Part shown: positions 16,653 to 26,191 of the stretch, piece by piece
Layout: the number at the start of each line of letters is the position of its first letter
Position numbering within the stretch: position 1 is the stretch's first letter
Source of the DNA: JADKAV01 sp037046735
GTDB taxonomy: Bacteria > Actinomycetota > Actinomycetes > S36-B12 > UBA10799
Direction: 5' to 3'
DNA length: 64,000 nucleotides
Assembly (NCBI GenBank): GCA_037046735.1
Contig: JBAOHC010000029.1
Coordinates: 186,001-250,000 of the forward strand
The notes under the pieces: generated by a model
The model's database searches: none
Told to the model about the DNA's origin: nothing
What the model saw: the letters and a program-made list of their open reading frames with translations, nothing else
Made by a program: the position numbers and the translations under genes

Positions 16653-19600
16653 TCACGACCGCCGCAGTGCCACCCGCAGGTCGAGGTCGTTGAACGTCAT
16701 GGCAGCCGGGGCATGAGTGTGCACGATCTCGGTCGCCAGAATCTCCTGACCGATCATCACGCCGTGGGTGTCGAACGCCTCCACAATGCGCTCGTCATCA
16801 GACTCCCACAACACGGTGATGCGGTCGGTGACAGCGAATCCGGAGTCCTTGCGGGCCTGCTGCAGGGTCCGGATCAGATCGCGTGCGGTACCCAGAATCT
16901 GCAGTTCCGGCGTCAGGTGCAAGTCCAGCGCCAGTGACTCCCCGCCTGCGCTGGCCACCGTCCAGCCCTGCAGAGGGACCTCCGTCAGGATGACCTCTTC
17001 GGCACTTACCGACACCTCCTGACCGTCGAAGGCAACCACGGCCGCGCCGTCCTGCAAGCTCTGCTTGAGCGCGGCCGCGTCAGTGGCGGCGATGGCCGCC
17101 GCAACCGCGGGGGTCTGCTTGCCGAACCGTTTGCCGAGGGCGCGGAAGTTCGGCTTCACGCTGACGTGGGTCAGCGCGTCGGCATCGGACAGGGCGGCCA
17201 GCGAGACGACATTGAGCTCATCAGCGATCTGCTGTCTCGCCTGCTCGGACAGGGCATCCCAGCGCTCCGCAGCCACGAGTGCTCGCGACAGGGGCTGCCG
17301 GATCTTCGTCCCCGATTCCGCCCGGGCGCTGCGCCCCAGTTCGACCAAGCGGCGCACCAGCGCCATCTGCGCTTCCAACTCATCGTCGATGAGAGCGTCG
17401 TCGACCGTCGGCCAGGCGGCCAGGTGGACACTGTCGAGCTCCTCGGAGGCTGCGAACAGGTCCTGCCACAGCCGCTCGGTGACGAACGGCACGAAGGGGG
17501 CCATGATCAGGACCAAGTCCCGCAGGCACACGTGCAGCGTCTGCAAAGCGCTGTTGTCCCCGGTCCAGAATCGCCGTCGGGAACGGCGTACGTACCAATT
17601 GGACATGTCGTCGATCAGGTCAGCGATCAGCCTCCCAGCGGTCTGGGAGTCGAAGACCTCCAGCGCAGCATCGACGTCGCGCACGGTCCGGTGGGTGCGG
17701 GACAGCAGCCAGCGGTCCATCTCGGTGGGTTCAGCGCCACCGGTACCGGGTTTCCATTCCGCGATCCCGCCGTAGAGCGCCTGGAACGACGCGGTGCTCC
17801 ACAAGGTCGAAATCACCTTGCTGACCACCTCGGCCATGGCGTCGGCGCTTACCCGGCGGGCCTGCCACGGTGAACCGGACGCAAGCATGAACCAGCGCAG
17901 GGCATCAGCACCGTGGGCATCCATCAGCGGGATGGGCTGCAGGACGTTGCCCAAGTGCTTGCTCATCTTGCGGCCCTCTGCGTCGAGGATGTGTCCCAGG
18001 CACAGCACGTTGCGGTATGACGACTGTCCGGTCACCAGCGTTCCCACCGCCATGAGGGTGTAGAACCAGCCGCGGGTCTGGTCGATGGCCTCGCAGATGA
18101 AGTCGGCTGGGTAGGACTGCCTGAACTCCTCGTCGTTCGCCTGCGGGTACCCGAACTGGGCGAACGGCATGGCTCCGGAGTCGTACCAGCAGTCGATCAC
18201 CTCCGGAACTCGGCGGGCGACCTCCCCACACGTGGGGCAGTCGATGGTGATGTCGTCGACGAAGGGCCGGTGCGGGTCCATCACCGACACGTCGGAGCCG
18301 GCCAGTTCGGACAATTCGGCGCGAGAGCCCACAGCGGTGAGGTGGTCGGCGTCGCAGCGCCAGATGGGCAGCGGAGTTCCCCAGTACCTGGAGCGGGAAA
18401 GCGCCCAGTCGATGTTGTTGCGCAGCCAGTCGCCGTATCGGCCCCACTGGATCGTCTGCGGGTACCAGTTCGTGGCCTCGTTCTGAGCCAGCAACTCGTC
18501 CTTGATCGCGGTGGTGCGGATGTACCAGGACGGCAACGCGTAGTAGATCAATGGGGTGTGGCACCGCCAGCAGTGCGGGTAGGCGTGTTCATATGGCACC
18601 CGCTTGAAGAGCAGACCGCGGCTGTCGAGGTCCGCGACCAGATCCTCGTCGGCGTGCTTGAAGAACTGCCCGCCGACCAGCGCTACGTCAGCGCCGAAAT
18701 GGCCGTCCGTGGTGACCGGGTTCACCACCGGGAGGTCATAGGCCCGGCAGACGGCCATGTCGTCGGCGCCGAACGCCGGGGCCAGGTGCACGATCCCCGA
18801 GCCGTCGCTGGTTGTGACGAAATCGCCTTGGATCACGTAGTGCGCATCGGGGATGTCCACGAGGTCGAACGGCGGTCGGTAGTGCATCCCTTGCAGGTCC
18901 GCGCCCGGCAGGCGGTGCAGGATCTCGGCGTCCTCGCCAAGCGTGGCCCCGAGCAGATCCTCGGCGACGACCAGGGTCTGCCCATCCTTGCGGGCCACAA
19001 CATAGGTCGCCTCTGCCGAGACCGCCACCGCGGTGTTCGACACCAGGGTCCACGGTGTGGTCGTCCACACGAGCAGCGCGACGCCTGGGAAGCGTTGGGC
19101 GAGGTCGCCGTCGGTGACCTCGCAGGTCACGAAGACCGAAGGATCGACCACTGTCTCGTAGCCCTGGGCCAGTTCATGGTCGCTCAGGGTGGTCCCGCAG
19201 CGAGGGCAGTAGGGGGAGACGCGGTAGTCCTGCTCCAGCAGTCCCTTGTCGAAAATCGTCTTCAGCGACCACCAGACACTGTCGATGTAGTCGGGGGACA
19301 TCGTCCAGTAGGCGTCGTCCATGTCGACCCAGTAGCCCATCCGCGAGGTCATCTCAGAGAAGGCATCCACGTGGCGTAGCACGGACTCCCGGCACTTCTC
19401 GTTGAACTCCGCTATCCCGTAGGCCTCGATGTCAGGTTTACCGTTAAACCCGAGCTCTTTCTCCACTGCGAGTTCGACCGGCAGGCCGTGGCAGTCCCAG
19501 CCGGCCTTGCGCGGGACGTGGTACCCCTTCATCGTGCGGTACCGAGGGAAGAGATCCTTGAACACCCGCGCCTCGATGTGGTGCACACCGGGCGTGCCGT

Positions 19601-19751
19601 TGGCCGTGGGAGGCCCCTCGTAGAAGGTCCACTGCGGCTGGCCCTGCGAGGCGCGCAGCGACCGGTGGAACACGTCGTGGCTGTCCCAGAACCCGATGAT
19701 CTCGCGCTCCATGGCCGGCAGATCAACTTTCGGGGGTACAGAACGGTACAT
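16653..19751 (-). CDS. ileS: Isoleucyl-tRNA synthetase, IleRS2 type, with GVHH signature
   Basis: This class I synthetase charges tRNA-Ile. At 1032 residues it fits the long eukaryote-like IleRS2 clade found in actinobacteria. The first catalytic signature, usually HxGH, reads GVHH (residues 55-58, bases 19578-19589) within NGTPGVHHIEAR. The second signature is AEGRKMSKHLGN. The editing (CP1) region and anticodon-binding domain are complete. Published work connects the swapped GxHH form with very strong mupirocin resistance; that this enzyme is resistant is inference. The upstream gap to a divergent gene is only 47 bases, too small for a T-box leader, so regulation of that kind is not present here. 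Confidence 0.95.
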   Translation of the reverse strand: MYRSVPPKVDLPAMEREIIGFWDSHDVFHRSLRASQGQPQWTFYEGPPTANGTPGVHHIEARVFKDLFPRYRTMKGYHVPRKAGWDCHGLPVELAVEKELGFNGKPDIEAYGIAEFNEKCRESVLRHVDAFSEMTSRMGYWVDMDDAYWTMSPDYIDSVWWSLKTIFDKGLLEQDYRVSPYCPRCGTTLSDHELAQGYETVVDPSVFVTCEVTDGDLAQRFPGVALLVWTTTPWTLVSNTAVAVSAEATYVVARKDGQTLVVAEDLLGATLGEDAEILHRLPGADLQGMHYRPPFDLVDIPDAHYVIQGDFVTTSDGSGIVHLAPAFGADDMAVCRAYDLPVVNPVTTDGHFGADVALVGGQFFKHADEDLVADLDSRGLLFKRVPYEHAYPHCWRCHTPLIYYALPSWYIRTTAIKDELLAQNEATNWYPQTIQWGRYGDWLRNNIDWALSRSRYWGTPLPIWRCDADHLTAVGSRAELSELAGSDVSVMDPHRPFVDDITIDCPTCGEVARRVPEVIDCWYDSGAMPFAQFGYPQANDEEFRQSYPADFICEAIDQTRGWFYTLMAVGTLVTGQSSYRNVLCLGHILDAEGRKMSKHLGNVLQPIPLMDAHGADALRWFMLASGSPWQARRVSADAMAEVVSKVISTLWSTASFQALYGGIAEWKPGTGGAEPTEMDRWLLSRTHRTVRDVDAALEVFDSQTAGRLIADLIDDMSNWYVRRSRRRFWTGDNSALQTLHVCLRDLVLIMAPFVPFVTERLWQDLFAASEELDSVHLAAWPTVDDALIDDELEAQMALVRRLVELGRSARAESGTKIRQPLSRALVAAERWDALSEQARQQIADELNVVSLAALSDADALTHVSVKPNFRALGKRFGKQTPAVAAAIAATDAAALKQSLQDGAAVVAFDGQEVSVSAEEVILTEVPLQGWTVASAGGESLALDLHLTPELQILGTARDLIRTLQQARKDSGFAVTDRITVLWESDDERIVEAFDTHGVMIGQEILATEIVHTHAPAAMTFNDLDLRVALRRS

Positions 19752-19798
19752 TCCACTCCTTCGATACGGCTGCAGTACGAGGGTATCGGGGGACTACT

Positions 19799-20077
19799 GT
19801 GGGCTCGGTGTTCGAGGGCGACGTCTGGGCCAAGCCCGGATCGCGGCAAACCCGGGTGGGTGGTGAGCACGACGGGCGTCTGGTCGTGCGGGTGAGCGCT
19901 CCGGCGGTCGACGGCGCCGCCAACCGGGCGGTGTGCGCGGCCCTCGCGGCTGCCCTGGGCCTGCGCGTCGCCCAGGTGTCGATCGTTGCGGGGGTCACCT
20001 CTCGCGCCAAGCGGGTGCGGGTCGCCGCGCCTGCCCTTGAGGTGGCCGGGCGCTGGGAGCAGCTGCGCTCGAAATGA
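19799..20077 (+). CDS. DUF167 (YggU family) protein
   Basis: This 92-residue conserved protein of unknown role belongs to the YggU/DUF167 family. Motifs are WAKPGSRQT, VSAPAVDGAANRAV and GVTSRAKRV. It is divergent from ileS. The start may be the GTG at 19799 or another GTG nine bases downstream; the first gives the better N terminus. It is followed by 64 non-coding bases before lspA. Confidence 0.82.
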   Translation: MGSVFEGDVWAKPGSRQTRVGGEHDGRLVVRVSAPAVDGAANRAVCAALAAALGLRVAQVSIVAGVTSRAKRVRVAAPALEVAGRWEQLRSK

Positions 20078-20141
20078 AGGCGAGCCCACGAACAAAGGTG
20101 GCAGCACGACTCGTCGCACGTGCCCGTTACCGTGGGATGCG

Positions 20142-20642
20142 ATGAGACATCCCGCCGCCATCGTTGCCTGGTCGACCGCTGCCCTCGTTCTGATCATCGA
20201 TCAGATGTCCAAGGTGTGGGCCGTCGCGACGCTGGAGGGCCAGCCCGACCGACAGATCATCGGTGACCTGTTGCGCTTCTCCTTCGTACGCAATCCGGGT
20301 GCGGCCTTCGGCCTGGGTGGCAGTGCGACCATCGTGTTCAGCCTCATCGCCGTCGTGGTGGCCGTCGTACTGTTTCGGATGTCGACCAAACTGACGTCGA
20401 TGTGGTGGGGAGTGGCTTTGGGGCTGATGCTGGGTGGGGCGCTGGGCAACCTGCTCGACCGCATCTTCCGCGAGCCATCCGTTCTGCAGGGCCACGTCGT
20501 GGACTTCCTGCGCCTGCCCAACTGGCCGGTCTTCAACGTCGCTGACATGTCGCTGATCGGCGCGGCGATCCTGATCGTCATCCTGAGCCTGTTCAACGTT
20601 CCGTACGACGCCGAGCCCGAACCGCAGGAAGCGCCCGCGTGA
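20142..20642 (+). CDS. lspA: Prolipoprotein signal peptidase LspA
   Basis: LspA is the aspartic protease of the inner membrane that removes signal peptides from diacylglyceryl-modified lipoproteins. The 166-residue protein has four transmembrane helices. Conserved blocks are IIDQMSK, FVRNPGAAFGLG, GGALGNLLDRI and the catalytic VVDFLRLPNWPVFNVAD. The ATG at 20142 has no purine-rich ribosome site; instead a -10-like taccgt lies 9-14 bases upstream, suggesting a leaderless transcript (inference). The stop overlaps rluD (GTGA). Confidence 0.94.
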   Translation: MRHPAAIVAWSTAALVLIIDQMSKVWAVATLEGQPDRQIIGDLLRFSFVRNPGAAFGLGGSATIVFSLIAVVVAVVLFRMSTKLTSMWWGVALGLMLGGALGNLLDRIFREPSVLQGHVVDFLRLPNWPVFNVADMSLIGAAILIVILSLFNVPYDAEPEPQEAPA

Positions 20643-21550
20643 CGTCGCGCTCCTACTCCGTGCCCGACGGCCTCGACGGTCAGCGCCTGGACCAAGCACT
20701 GTCCCGGATGCTGGGCGTTTCCCGCAGCAAGGCGGCCGAGCTGATCGACCACGCCCGGGTGACCCTTGATGGCGAACTGCTGCCCAAGTCCGCGCGGGTG
20801 CTGGCCGACCAGACGGTGAGCGTGGCGGATCTCGATGCGCCCGAGCGCGACCGGCCATTCCTGGATCTGCCATTGCTGTACCACGACTCCGACGTCATCG
20901 TTGTGGACAAACCCGTCGGTATGGCGGCCCATTCCAGCCCGGGATGGACCGGCCCGACGGTTCTCGACGCGGTGGCCCGGATGGGTTTCCAAATCGCTGA
21001 CGTGGGTCCGGAGGAGCGGCAGGGCATCGTGCACCGCCTCGACGTGGGCACCAGCGGCGTGATGGCGGTGGCCAAGTCCGCTCGTGCCTACTCCGCTCTG
21101 AAGCGCGCCTTCAAAGCCCGCGAAGTGACGAAGGTGTATCACGCCTTGGTGCAGGGCCACCCCGACCCGCGGGCCGGCACGATCGACGCTCCTATCGGTC
21201 GGGATCCCCGCCACGATCACAAGTTCGGGGTCACTGCCGACGGACGGGCCAGCATCACCCACTACCAGACGATCGAGAACCACCGGTTCGCCTCCCTGCT
21301 GGAGGTCACGCTGGAGACCGGACGCACTCATCAGATCCGGGTGCACATGGCGGCCGTTCACCACCCGTGTTGCGGGGACCTGACCTATGGCGCCGATCCG
21401 AACCTCGCGCAGCGCTTGGGCCTGACCCGGCAGTGGTTGCATGCGGTGCGCCTCGGTTTCCGCCATCCGGGATCGGGCAGCCTGGTGGAGTTCGTGAGCC
21501 CTTACCCGCCGGATCTGGAGCATGCGCTGGAGGTGATTCGGCTGGCGTGA
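20639..21550 (+). CDS. rluD: RluD-type ribosomal large subunit pseudouridine synthase
   Basis: This protein isomerises specific uridines of 23S rRNA to pseudouridine. An N-terminal S4 RNA-binding domain (about residues 8-60) precedes the RluA-type catalytic domain. The catalytic aspartate lies in IVHRLDVGTSGVMAVAK, with VVDKPVGM before it and LETGRTHQIRVHM after it. The 303-residue length is normal. The lspA-rluD pair with GTGA overlap is conserved in actinobacteria. The exact target uridines cannot be read from sequence. Confidence 0.92.
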   Translation: MTSRSYSVPDGLDGQRLDQALSRMLGVSRSKAAELIDHARVTLDGELLPKSARVLADQTVSVADLDAPERDRPFLDLPLLYHDSDVIVVDKPVGMAAHSSPGWTGPTVLDAVARMGFQIADVGPEERQGIVHRLDVGTSGVMAVAKSARAYSALKRAFKAREVTKVYHALVQGHPDPRAGTIDAPIGRDPRHDHKFGVTADGRASITHYQTIENHRFASLLEVTLETGRTHQIRVHMAAVHHPCCGDLTYGADPNLAQRLGLTRQWLHAVRLGFRHPGSGSLVEFVSPYPPDLEHALEVIRLA

Positions 21551-21595
21551 GGTCCGCCGCACCGCGCAGGGGGGCGACTCTGGGCGGAATCGCCG

Positions 21596-21642
21596 CTTTC
21601 GTTCAGATTCGCCCATTCGGAAAGGGGCGGATCTGGACGAAG
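21596..21642. terminator. Long imperfect hairpin between rluD and dnaE
   Basis: The arms 21596-21614 and 21625-21642 (ctttcgttcagattcgccc and ggggcggatctggacgaag) pair along about 18 bp with one bulge and two G-T pairs, around a loop of about 10 bases. It sits in the 212-base spacer after rluD and may stop transcription before dnaE or act from the minus strand. There is no T-run. Confidence 0.5.
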
Positions 21643-21762
21643 CGGGCGTATCCCAACCTGCCTGCCACCCGGCCCGACGTCAAAGCCCAACCCACGCGCG
21701 TCGATCCGCCCCGCTCGTCACACCCTCGGCTTACCCTGGAAACCCAGCCCAAAGGAGATCCT

Positions 21763-24700
21763 GTGCCGGACTCGTTCGTCCATTTGCATGTCCACACCGA
21801 GTACTCGATGCTCGATGGTGCGGCGCGGCTGGACGACCTGCTCGCAGAGGCCGCCCGGCTGGAGATGCCCGCGATCGCGATGACCGATCACGGCAATGTG
21901 TTCGGTGCCTACGACTTCTACAAGAAGGCCAACAAGTACGGCGTGAAGCCGATCATCGGCATCGAGGGGTACTACGCGCCGCAGGGCCGGGCGACCAAAT
22001 CCCCTTTCGACTTCGGGGAGGTCCCCGGGGACGACGTGGCGGAGGACGGCACCCCCACGATCAAGGGCAAACAGGCGTACACCCACATGACGGTGCTGGC
22101 GGAGACCACCGAGGGGATGCACAACCTGTTCCGGATGTCGAGTCTGGCCAGTATCGAGGGGTATTACCGCAAACCTCGCTTCGACCGTGAACTGCTGGAT
22201 CGGTTCGGTAAGGGCCTGATCGCCACGACGGGCTGCCCCAGCGGTGAGGTCAACATGTGGCTGCGCGCAGGGGCGTACGACAAGGCGCTGGCAGCTGCCG
22301 CGGACTTCCAGGAGATCCTGGGCAAGGACAACTTCTTCTGTGAGTTGATGGACCACGACCTGGACATCGAGCGCCGTCATCGCGAGGACCTGCTCAAGAT
22401 CGCGCGCACCCTGGGCCTGCCGCTGGTGGCGACCAACGACCTGCACTACGTCCACGAGTCCGACGCCGAGGCCCACGACGTGCTGCTGTGCATCGGAACC
22501 CGGGCACAGGTCAACGATGAGAAGCGCTTCCGGTTCAATGGCTCCGGCTACTTCCTCAAGAGCGCCGATCAGATGCGCGATGTCTGGCGGGAACTGCCCG
22601 AAGCGTGTGACAACACGCTGTGGATCGCCGAACGGTGCAATGTCGCCTTCGACGACTCCGCGAACCTGATGCCGCGTTTCGACGTGCCTGCGGGGGAGAC
22701 CGAGGAGTCCTGGATGGCCAAGGAGGTGCACCGCGGCCTGGAGGAGCGGTTCGCCCCCAACCCCGTGCCCCAGCGTCACCTCGAGCAGGCCGAGTACGAG
22801 ATCTCGGTCATCAACCAGATGGGATACCCCAGTTACTTCCTCGTGGTGGCCGACCTGGTGCGCCACGCCAAGGCCAACGGCATCCGGGTCGGGCCAGGCC
22901 GTGGCTCGGCAGCAGGTGCGCTGATCGCGTGGGCCATGGGCATCACGGAACTCGACCCGATCGAACACGGCCTGATCTTTGAGCGGTTCCTGAACCCCGA
23001 TCGGGTCTCGATGCCTGACATCGACATGGACTTCGACGAGCGCCGGCGTGGCGAGATGATCCGGTACGCCACGGACAAGTACGGCGCCGACCAGGTGGCG
23101 CAGATCGTCACCTACGGCTCGATCAAGGCCAAGGCGGCCATCAAGGACTCGGCACGCGCGCTCGGCTTCCCGTACGCCTTGGGCGACCAGATCACCAAGG
23201 CCATGCCCGATGCCGTCATGGGCAAGGACATCCCGTTGGCCGGGATCTTCGACCCCAAACACGCTCGCTACGCGGAGGCCGGCGAGTTCCGCGCGTTACA
23301 CGACAGCGATCCGCAGGTCGCGCAGGTGGTGGCGACCGCCCGCGGGCTCGAGGGCCTGAAACGCCAGCCCGGCGTCCATGCGGCAGGTGTGATCCTGTCG
23401 AGGGCGAAGTTGTTGGATGTGGTCCCGTTGTGGATGCGAGACGACGGCTCCATCGTCACCCAGTTCGACATGGGCGCCTGTGAGGAACTCGGTCTGCTGA
23501 AGATGGACTTCCTCGGCCTGCGTAACCTCACCGTCCTCGATGACTGCCTGTTCAACATCGAGATCAACAAGGGCGAGACCTTGGTGCTGGAGGACCTGCC
23601 GCTGCTGGACGGCCCCACCTACGACCTGCTCGCCCGCGGCGACACCCTCGGGGTGTTCCAACTCGATGGCGGGCCGATGCGTGCGCTGCTGCGCAGCATG
23701 AAGCCGGACTCCTTCGATGACATCTCCGCGGTGCTCGCGCTCTACCGGCCCGGTCCGATGGGGGCCAACGCCCACAACGACTACGCCGATCGCAAGAACC
23801 GTCGCCAGCCCGTCACGCCGATCCACCCGGAACTGGCCGATCCTTTGGAGGACATCCTCAACGAGACCTACGGCGTGATCGTCTACCAGGAACAGGTCAT
23901 GACGATCGCGCAGCGTGTTGCCGGCTATAGCCTCGGACAAGCCGACCTGCTGCGCCGGGCCATGGGTAAGAAGAAGAAGGAGATTCTCGACAAGGAGTTC
24001 GGACCCTTCGCCGCCGGCATGCGCGCCAACGGGTACAGCGACGCCGCGATCAACACGTTGTGGGAGATCCTGGTCCCCTTCGCGGACTACGCCTTCAACA
24101 AGGCCCACTCCGCCGGGTACGGTCTGGTGTCCTACTGGACGGCGTATCTGAAGGCCAACTACCCGACCGAGTACATGGCCGCCTTGCTGGAGAGCGTCAA
24201 GGACAACAAGGACAAGTCCGCGATCTACCTCGCTGAGTGCCGGCACATGGGCGTCAAGGTGCTGCCGCCGGACGTCAATGACTCGCAGTCCCGGTTCACG
24301 GCCGTGGGCGACACCATCCGGTTCGGTCTGTCCGCGGTCCGCAACGTCGGTGAGGCTGTCGTCGAATCGATCATCGCCTCCCGCTCGGCCAAGGGCAGGT
24401 TCGCTGACTTCCAGGACTTCCTGGCCAAGATCGAGGCGCAGGCGTGCAATAAACGCACAGTGGAATCCCTGATCAAGAGCGGTGCCTTCGACTCGTTGGG
24501 GCACACCCGTCGGGGTCTGATCAGCGTGCACGAGGCCGCGGTCGATGAGGTGCTGAGCACAAAGCGTGCCGAGGCGATCGGGCAGTTCGACCTCTTCGGG
24601 GACATGTCCGCCGACGAGGAGGTCGCGCCCGGACTGGCCCTGCAGATTCCTGTGGGGGAGTGGGACAAGAGCGTCCTGCTGGCCCATGAGCGGGAGATGT

Positions 24701-25296
24701 TGGGGCTGTACGTCTCCGACCATCCGTTGTTCGGCCTCGAGTCCCAGTTGCGCAGCATCTCCGATGGCCAGATCTCGGATCTGACCGCGGTGGAGACCTC
24801 AGAGGCACGGGTGGTGACCATCGCGGGCCTGGTCACCCAGGCCACCCGACGCACCACCAAGGGCGGTAAGCCGTACGCGCAGTTGGTCGTGGAGGATCTC
24901 AGCGGCGAGATCCAGGTGCTGGTGTTCCCGAAGGTGTTCGAGCAGGTGGCGCCGTACTGCCATACCGACGCGATCCTGAAGATCAAGGGTCGGCTGGAGG
25001 TCAACGAGGAGTCGCCGCGACTTATGGCCATGGAGGTCACCGCGCCTGACGTCTCTGTGGACCGCAATCAGCCGTTCCTCATCACGGTGTCGGCCCAGCA
25101 GTGCACCCCGGACACCGTCGACCGTTTGAAGAACGTGCTGTCCGCCCATCCCGGGCCCACCGAGGTGCATCTGCAGATGGTCAGTGGCACCCGTACGACC
25201 GTGCTGCGTCTCGACGAGGGGTTTCGTGTGGTGCCCAGTTCGGCACTCGGCGCCGACCTCAAAGCTCTGCTGGGGTCAGGGTGCCTGCCCGCGTGA
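21763..25296 (+). CDS. dnaE: DNA polymerase III alpha subunit DnaE
   Basis: This is the replicative polymerase subunit, 1177 residues. The N-terminal PHP domain starts directly (FVHLHVHTEYSMLDGAARL), as in actinobacterial DnaE1. The catalytic site shows GPGRGSAAGAL and MPDIDMDFDERRRGEM. The fingers/thumb region carries YQEQVMTIAQRVAGYSLGQ and RRAMGKKKKE. A C-terminal OB fold (IAGLVTQATRRTTKGGKPYA) completes it. The frame is open upstream to 21367 in rluD, but the GTG at 21763 is set by the aaaggag site 6-12 bases before it and by the PHP start. The PHP metal residues look intact, so proofreading by this domain is possible. Confidence 0.96.
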   Translation: MPDSFVHLHVHTEYSMLDGAARLDDLLAEAARLEMPAIAMTDHGNVFGAYDFYKKANKYGVKPIIGIEGYYAPQGRATKSPFDFGEVPGDDVAEDGTPTIKGKQAYTHMTVLAETTEGMHNLFRMSSLASIEGYYRKPRFDRELLDRFGKGLIATTGCPSGEVNMWLRAGAYDKALAAAADFQEILGKDNFFCELMDHDLDIERRHREDLLKIARTLGLPLVATNDLHYVHESDAEAHDVLLCIGTRAQVNDEKRFRFNGSGYFLKSADQMRDVWRELPEACDNTLWIAERCNVAFDDSANLMPRFDVPAGETEESWMAKEVHRGLEERFAPNPVPQRHLEQAEYEISVINQMGYPSYFLVVADLVRHAKANGIRVGPGRGSAAGALIAWAMGITELDPIEHGLIFERFLNPDRVSMPDIDMDFDERRRGEMIRYATDKYGADQVAQIVTYGSIKAKAAIKDSARALGFPYALGDQITKAMPDAVMGKDIPLAGIFDPKHARYAEAGEFRALHDSDPQVAQVVATARGLEGLKRQPGVHAAGVILSRAKLLDVVPLWMRDDGSIVTQFDMGACEELGLLKMDFLGLRNLTVLDDCLFNIEINKGETLVLEDLPLLDGPTYDLLARGDTLGVFQLDGGPMRALLRSMKPDSFDDISAVLALYRPGPMGANAHNDYADRKNRRQPVTPIHPELADPLEDILNETYGVIVYQEQVMTIAQRVAGYSLGQADLLRRAMGKKKKEILDKEFGPFAAGMRANGYSDAAINTLWEILVPFADYAFNKAHSAGYGLVSYWTAYLKANYPTEYMAALLESVKDNKDKSAIYLAECRHMGVKVLPPDVNDSQSRFTAVGDTIRFGLSAVRNVGEAVVESIIASRSAKGRFADFQDFLAKIEAQACNKRTVESLIKSGAFDSLGHTRRGLISVHEAAVDEVLSTKRAEAIGQFDLFGDMSADEEVAPGLALQIPVGEWDKSVLLAHEREMLGLYVSDHPLFGLESQLRSISDGQISDLTAVETSEARVVTIAGLVTQATRRTTKGGKPYAQLVVEDLSGEIQVLVFPKVFEQVAPYCHTDAILKIKGRLEVNEESPRLMAMEVTAPDVSVDRNQPFLITVSAQQCTPDTVDRLKNVLSAHPGPTEVHLQMVSGTRTTVLRLDEGFRVVPSSALGADLKALLGSGCLPA

Positions 25297-25826
25297 CGCC
25301 GCTCCCAGCCGTGGGAGTGATCGCCCGGTATCTGCTGCTGGGGGCGGCACTGGGGGTGCCCGCTGGGCTGGCCTGGGTGCTGCTCGCGCCCCGGGTCGCC
25401 GTCGCCCACGGGGATGGTGGGTTCATCGAACCGTACCCGCAAGGATTTGCGATAGCCGATCTGACGCTGGCACTGGCTCTGTTGGTCGCCGGACTGGTGC
25501 TCGGTGGGGTCGCTGCGCGCAGATTGCGACAACTGGGTTTTGGCCAGGGCGGGGTTCAAGTGGTGGGGGTCATCATCGCAGCGGGAATGTGCGCCGCGGT
25601 GGCGCGGGTGCTGGGTTGGTGGCTCGCTGGGCGCTCGATGGTGCGCGACGGCGCCATCGTGGAACTGCCGCTGACGCTACAGGCCAACGGTGTCCTGCTG
25701 ATGGCGGCGTTCAGCGCGCTGTTGGTAGTGATTCTGAGCTCGGCGTTCGCGCGCGACCCGGAGTCGGACGAGGAAGCGGACATCGACGTGGCCACGCCCG
25801 TGCAGCAGTTCCCTTCTGCGCCGTAG
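25293..25826 (+). CDS. Four-helix membrane protein of unknown function (DUF2567-like, tentative)
   Basis: This 177-residue protein overlaps the dnaE stop (GTGA) and has four hydrophobic stretches at about residues 7-28, 50-66, 84-104 and 130-150. A loop of about 20 residues with HGDGGFIEPYPQG lies between helices one and two. The C-terminal tail is acidic (DPESDEEADID). The layout resembles the DUF2567 membrane proteins near hisD in other actinobacteria, but I cannot confirm the family. Coupling to dnaE suggests co-translation only. Confidence 0.65.
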   Translation: MTPLPAVGVIARYLLLGAALGVPAGLAWVLLAPRVAVAHGDGGFIEPYPQGFAIADLTLALALLVAGLVLGGVAARRLRQLGFGQGGVQVVGVIIAAGMCAAVARVLGWWLAGRSMVRDGAIVELPLTLQANGVLLMAAFSALLVVILSSAFARDPESDEEADIDVATPVQQFPSAP

Positions 25827-26191
25827 ACGCACTCTGGGCAAGGCCGGCGGTGATCCCATGGCCCCACCCTCGCGGACTACCGCCGGACTGCCAGACATAC
25901 ACCACCGCCGTCCCGACCCCGTGCCCTGGAAGAACTCCAGCCGCAAATGGGCAGAAGGTGCGATTGGCCACGGCGTGTCGCAACAACAACTGCCGAATAC
26001 CCCAAACAGGTCCTCATCGTGGATCATGACCGACGACGGGGCCGAGATCGAAGCGGTCGACGCTCTTTGCGCAAGGTGGCGCGGCAGTAGCGGTGAACGA
26101 CCCCGCAATGGTCGCGACCTCGGTGATGCTCGGCTCACGGCCAGGGGAGCGCCGATCCGGACGCCACGGCGTGGCTCTTGGCGCCGGCCAA
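25827..26191. other. Non-coding stretch, no gene supported
   Basis: About 365 bases separate the membrane protein gene from the end of the converging deacylase gene. Open frames exist on both strands but show no family motif, no ribosome site and codon use unlike the neighbours. No clear terminator stem is visible. It may hold a decayed gene. Confidence 0.5.

Noticed and set aside
19752..19798. T-box riboswitch upstream of ileS
   Set aside because: Only 47 bases separate ileS from the divergent DUF167 gene, with no specifier stem or T-box sequence seen.
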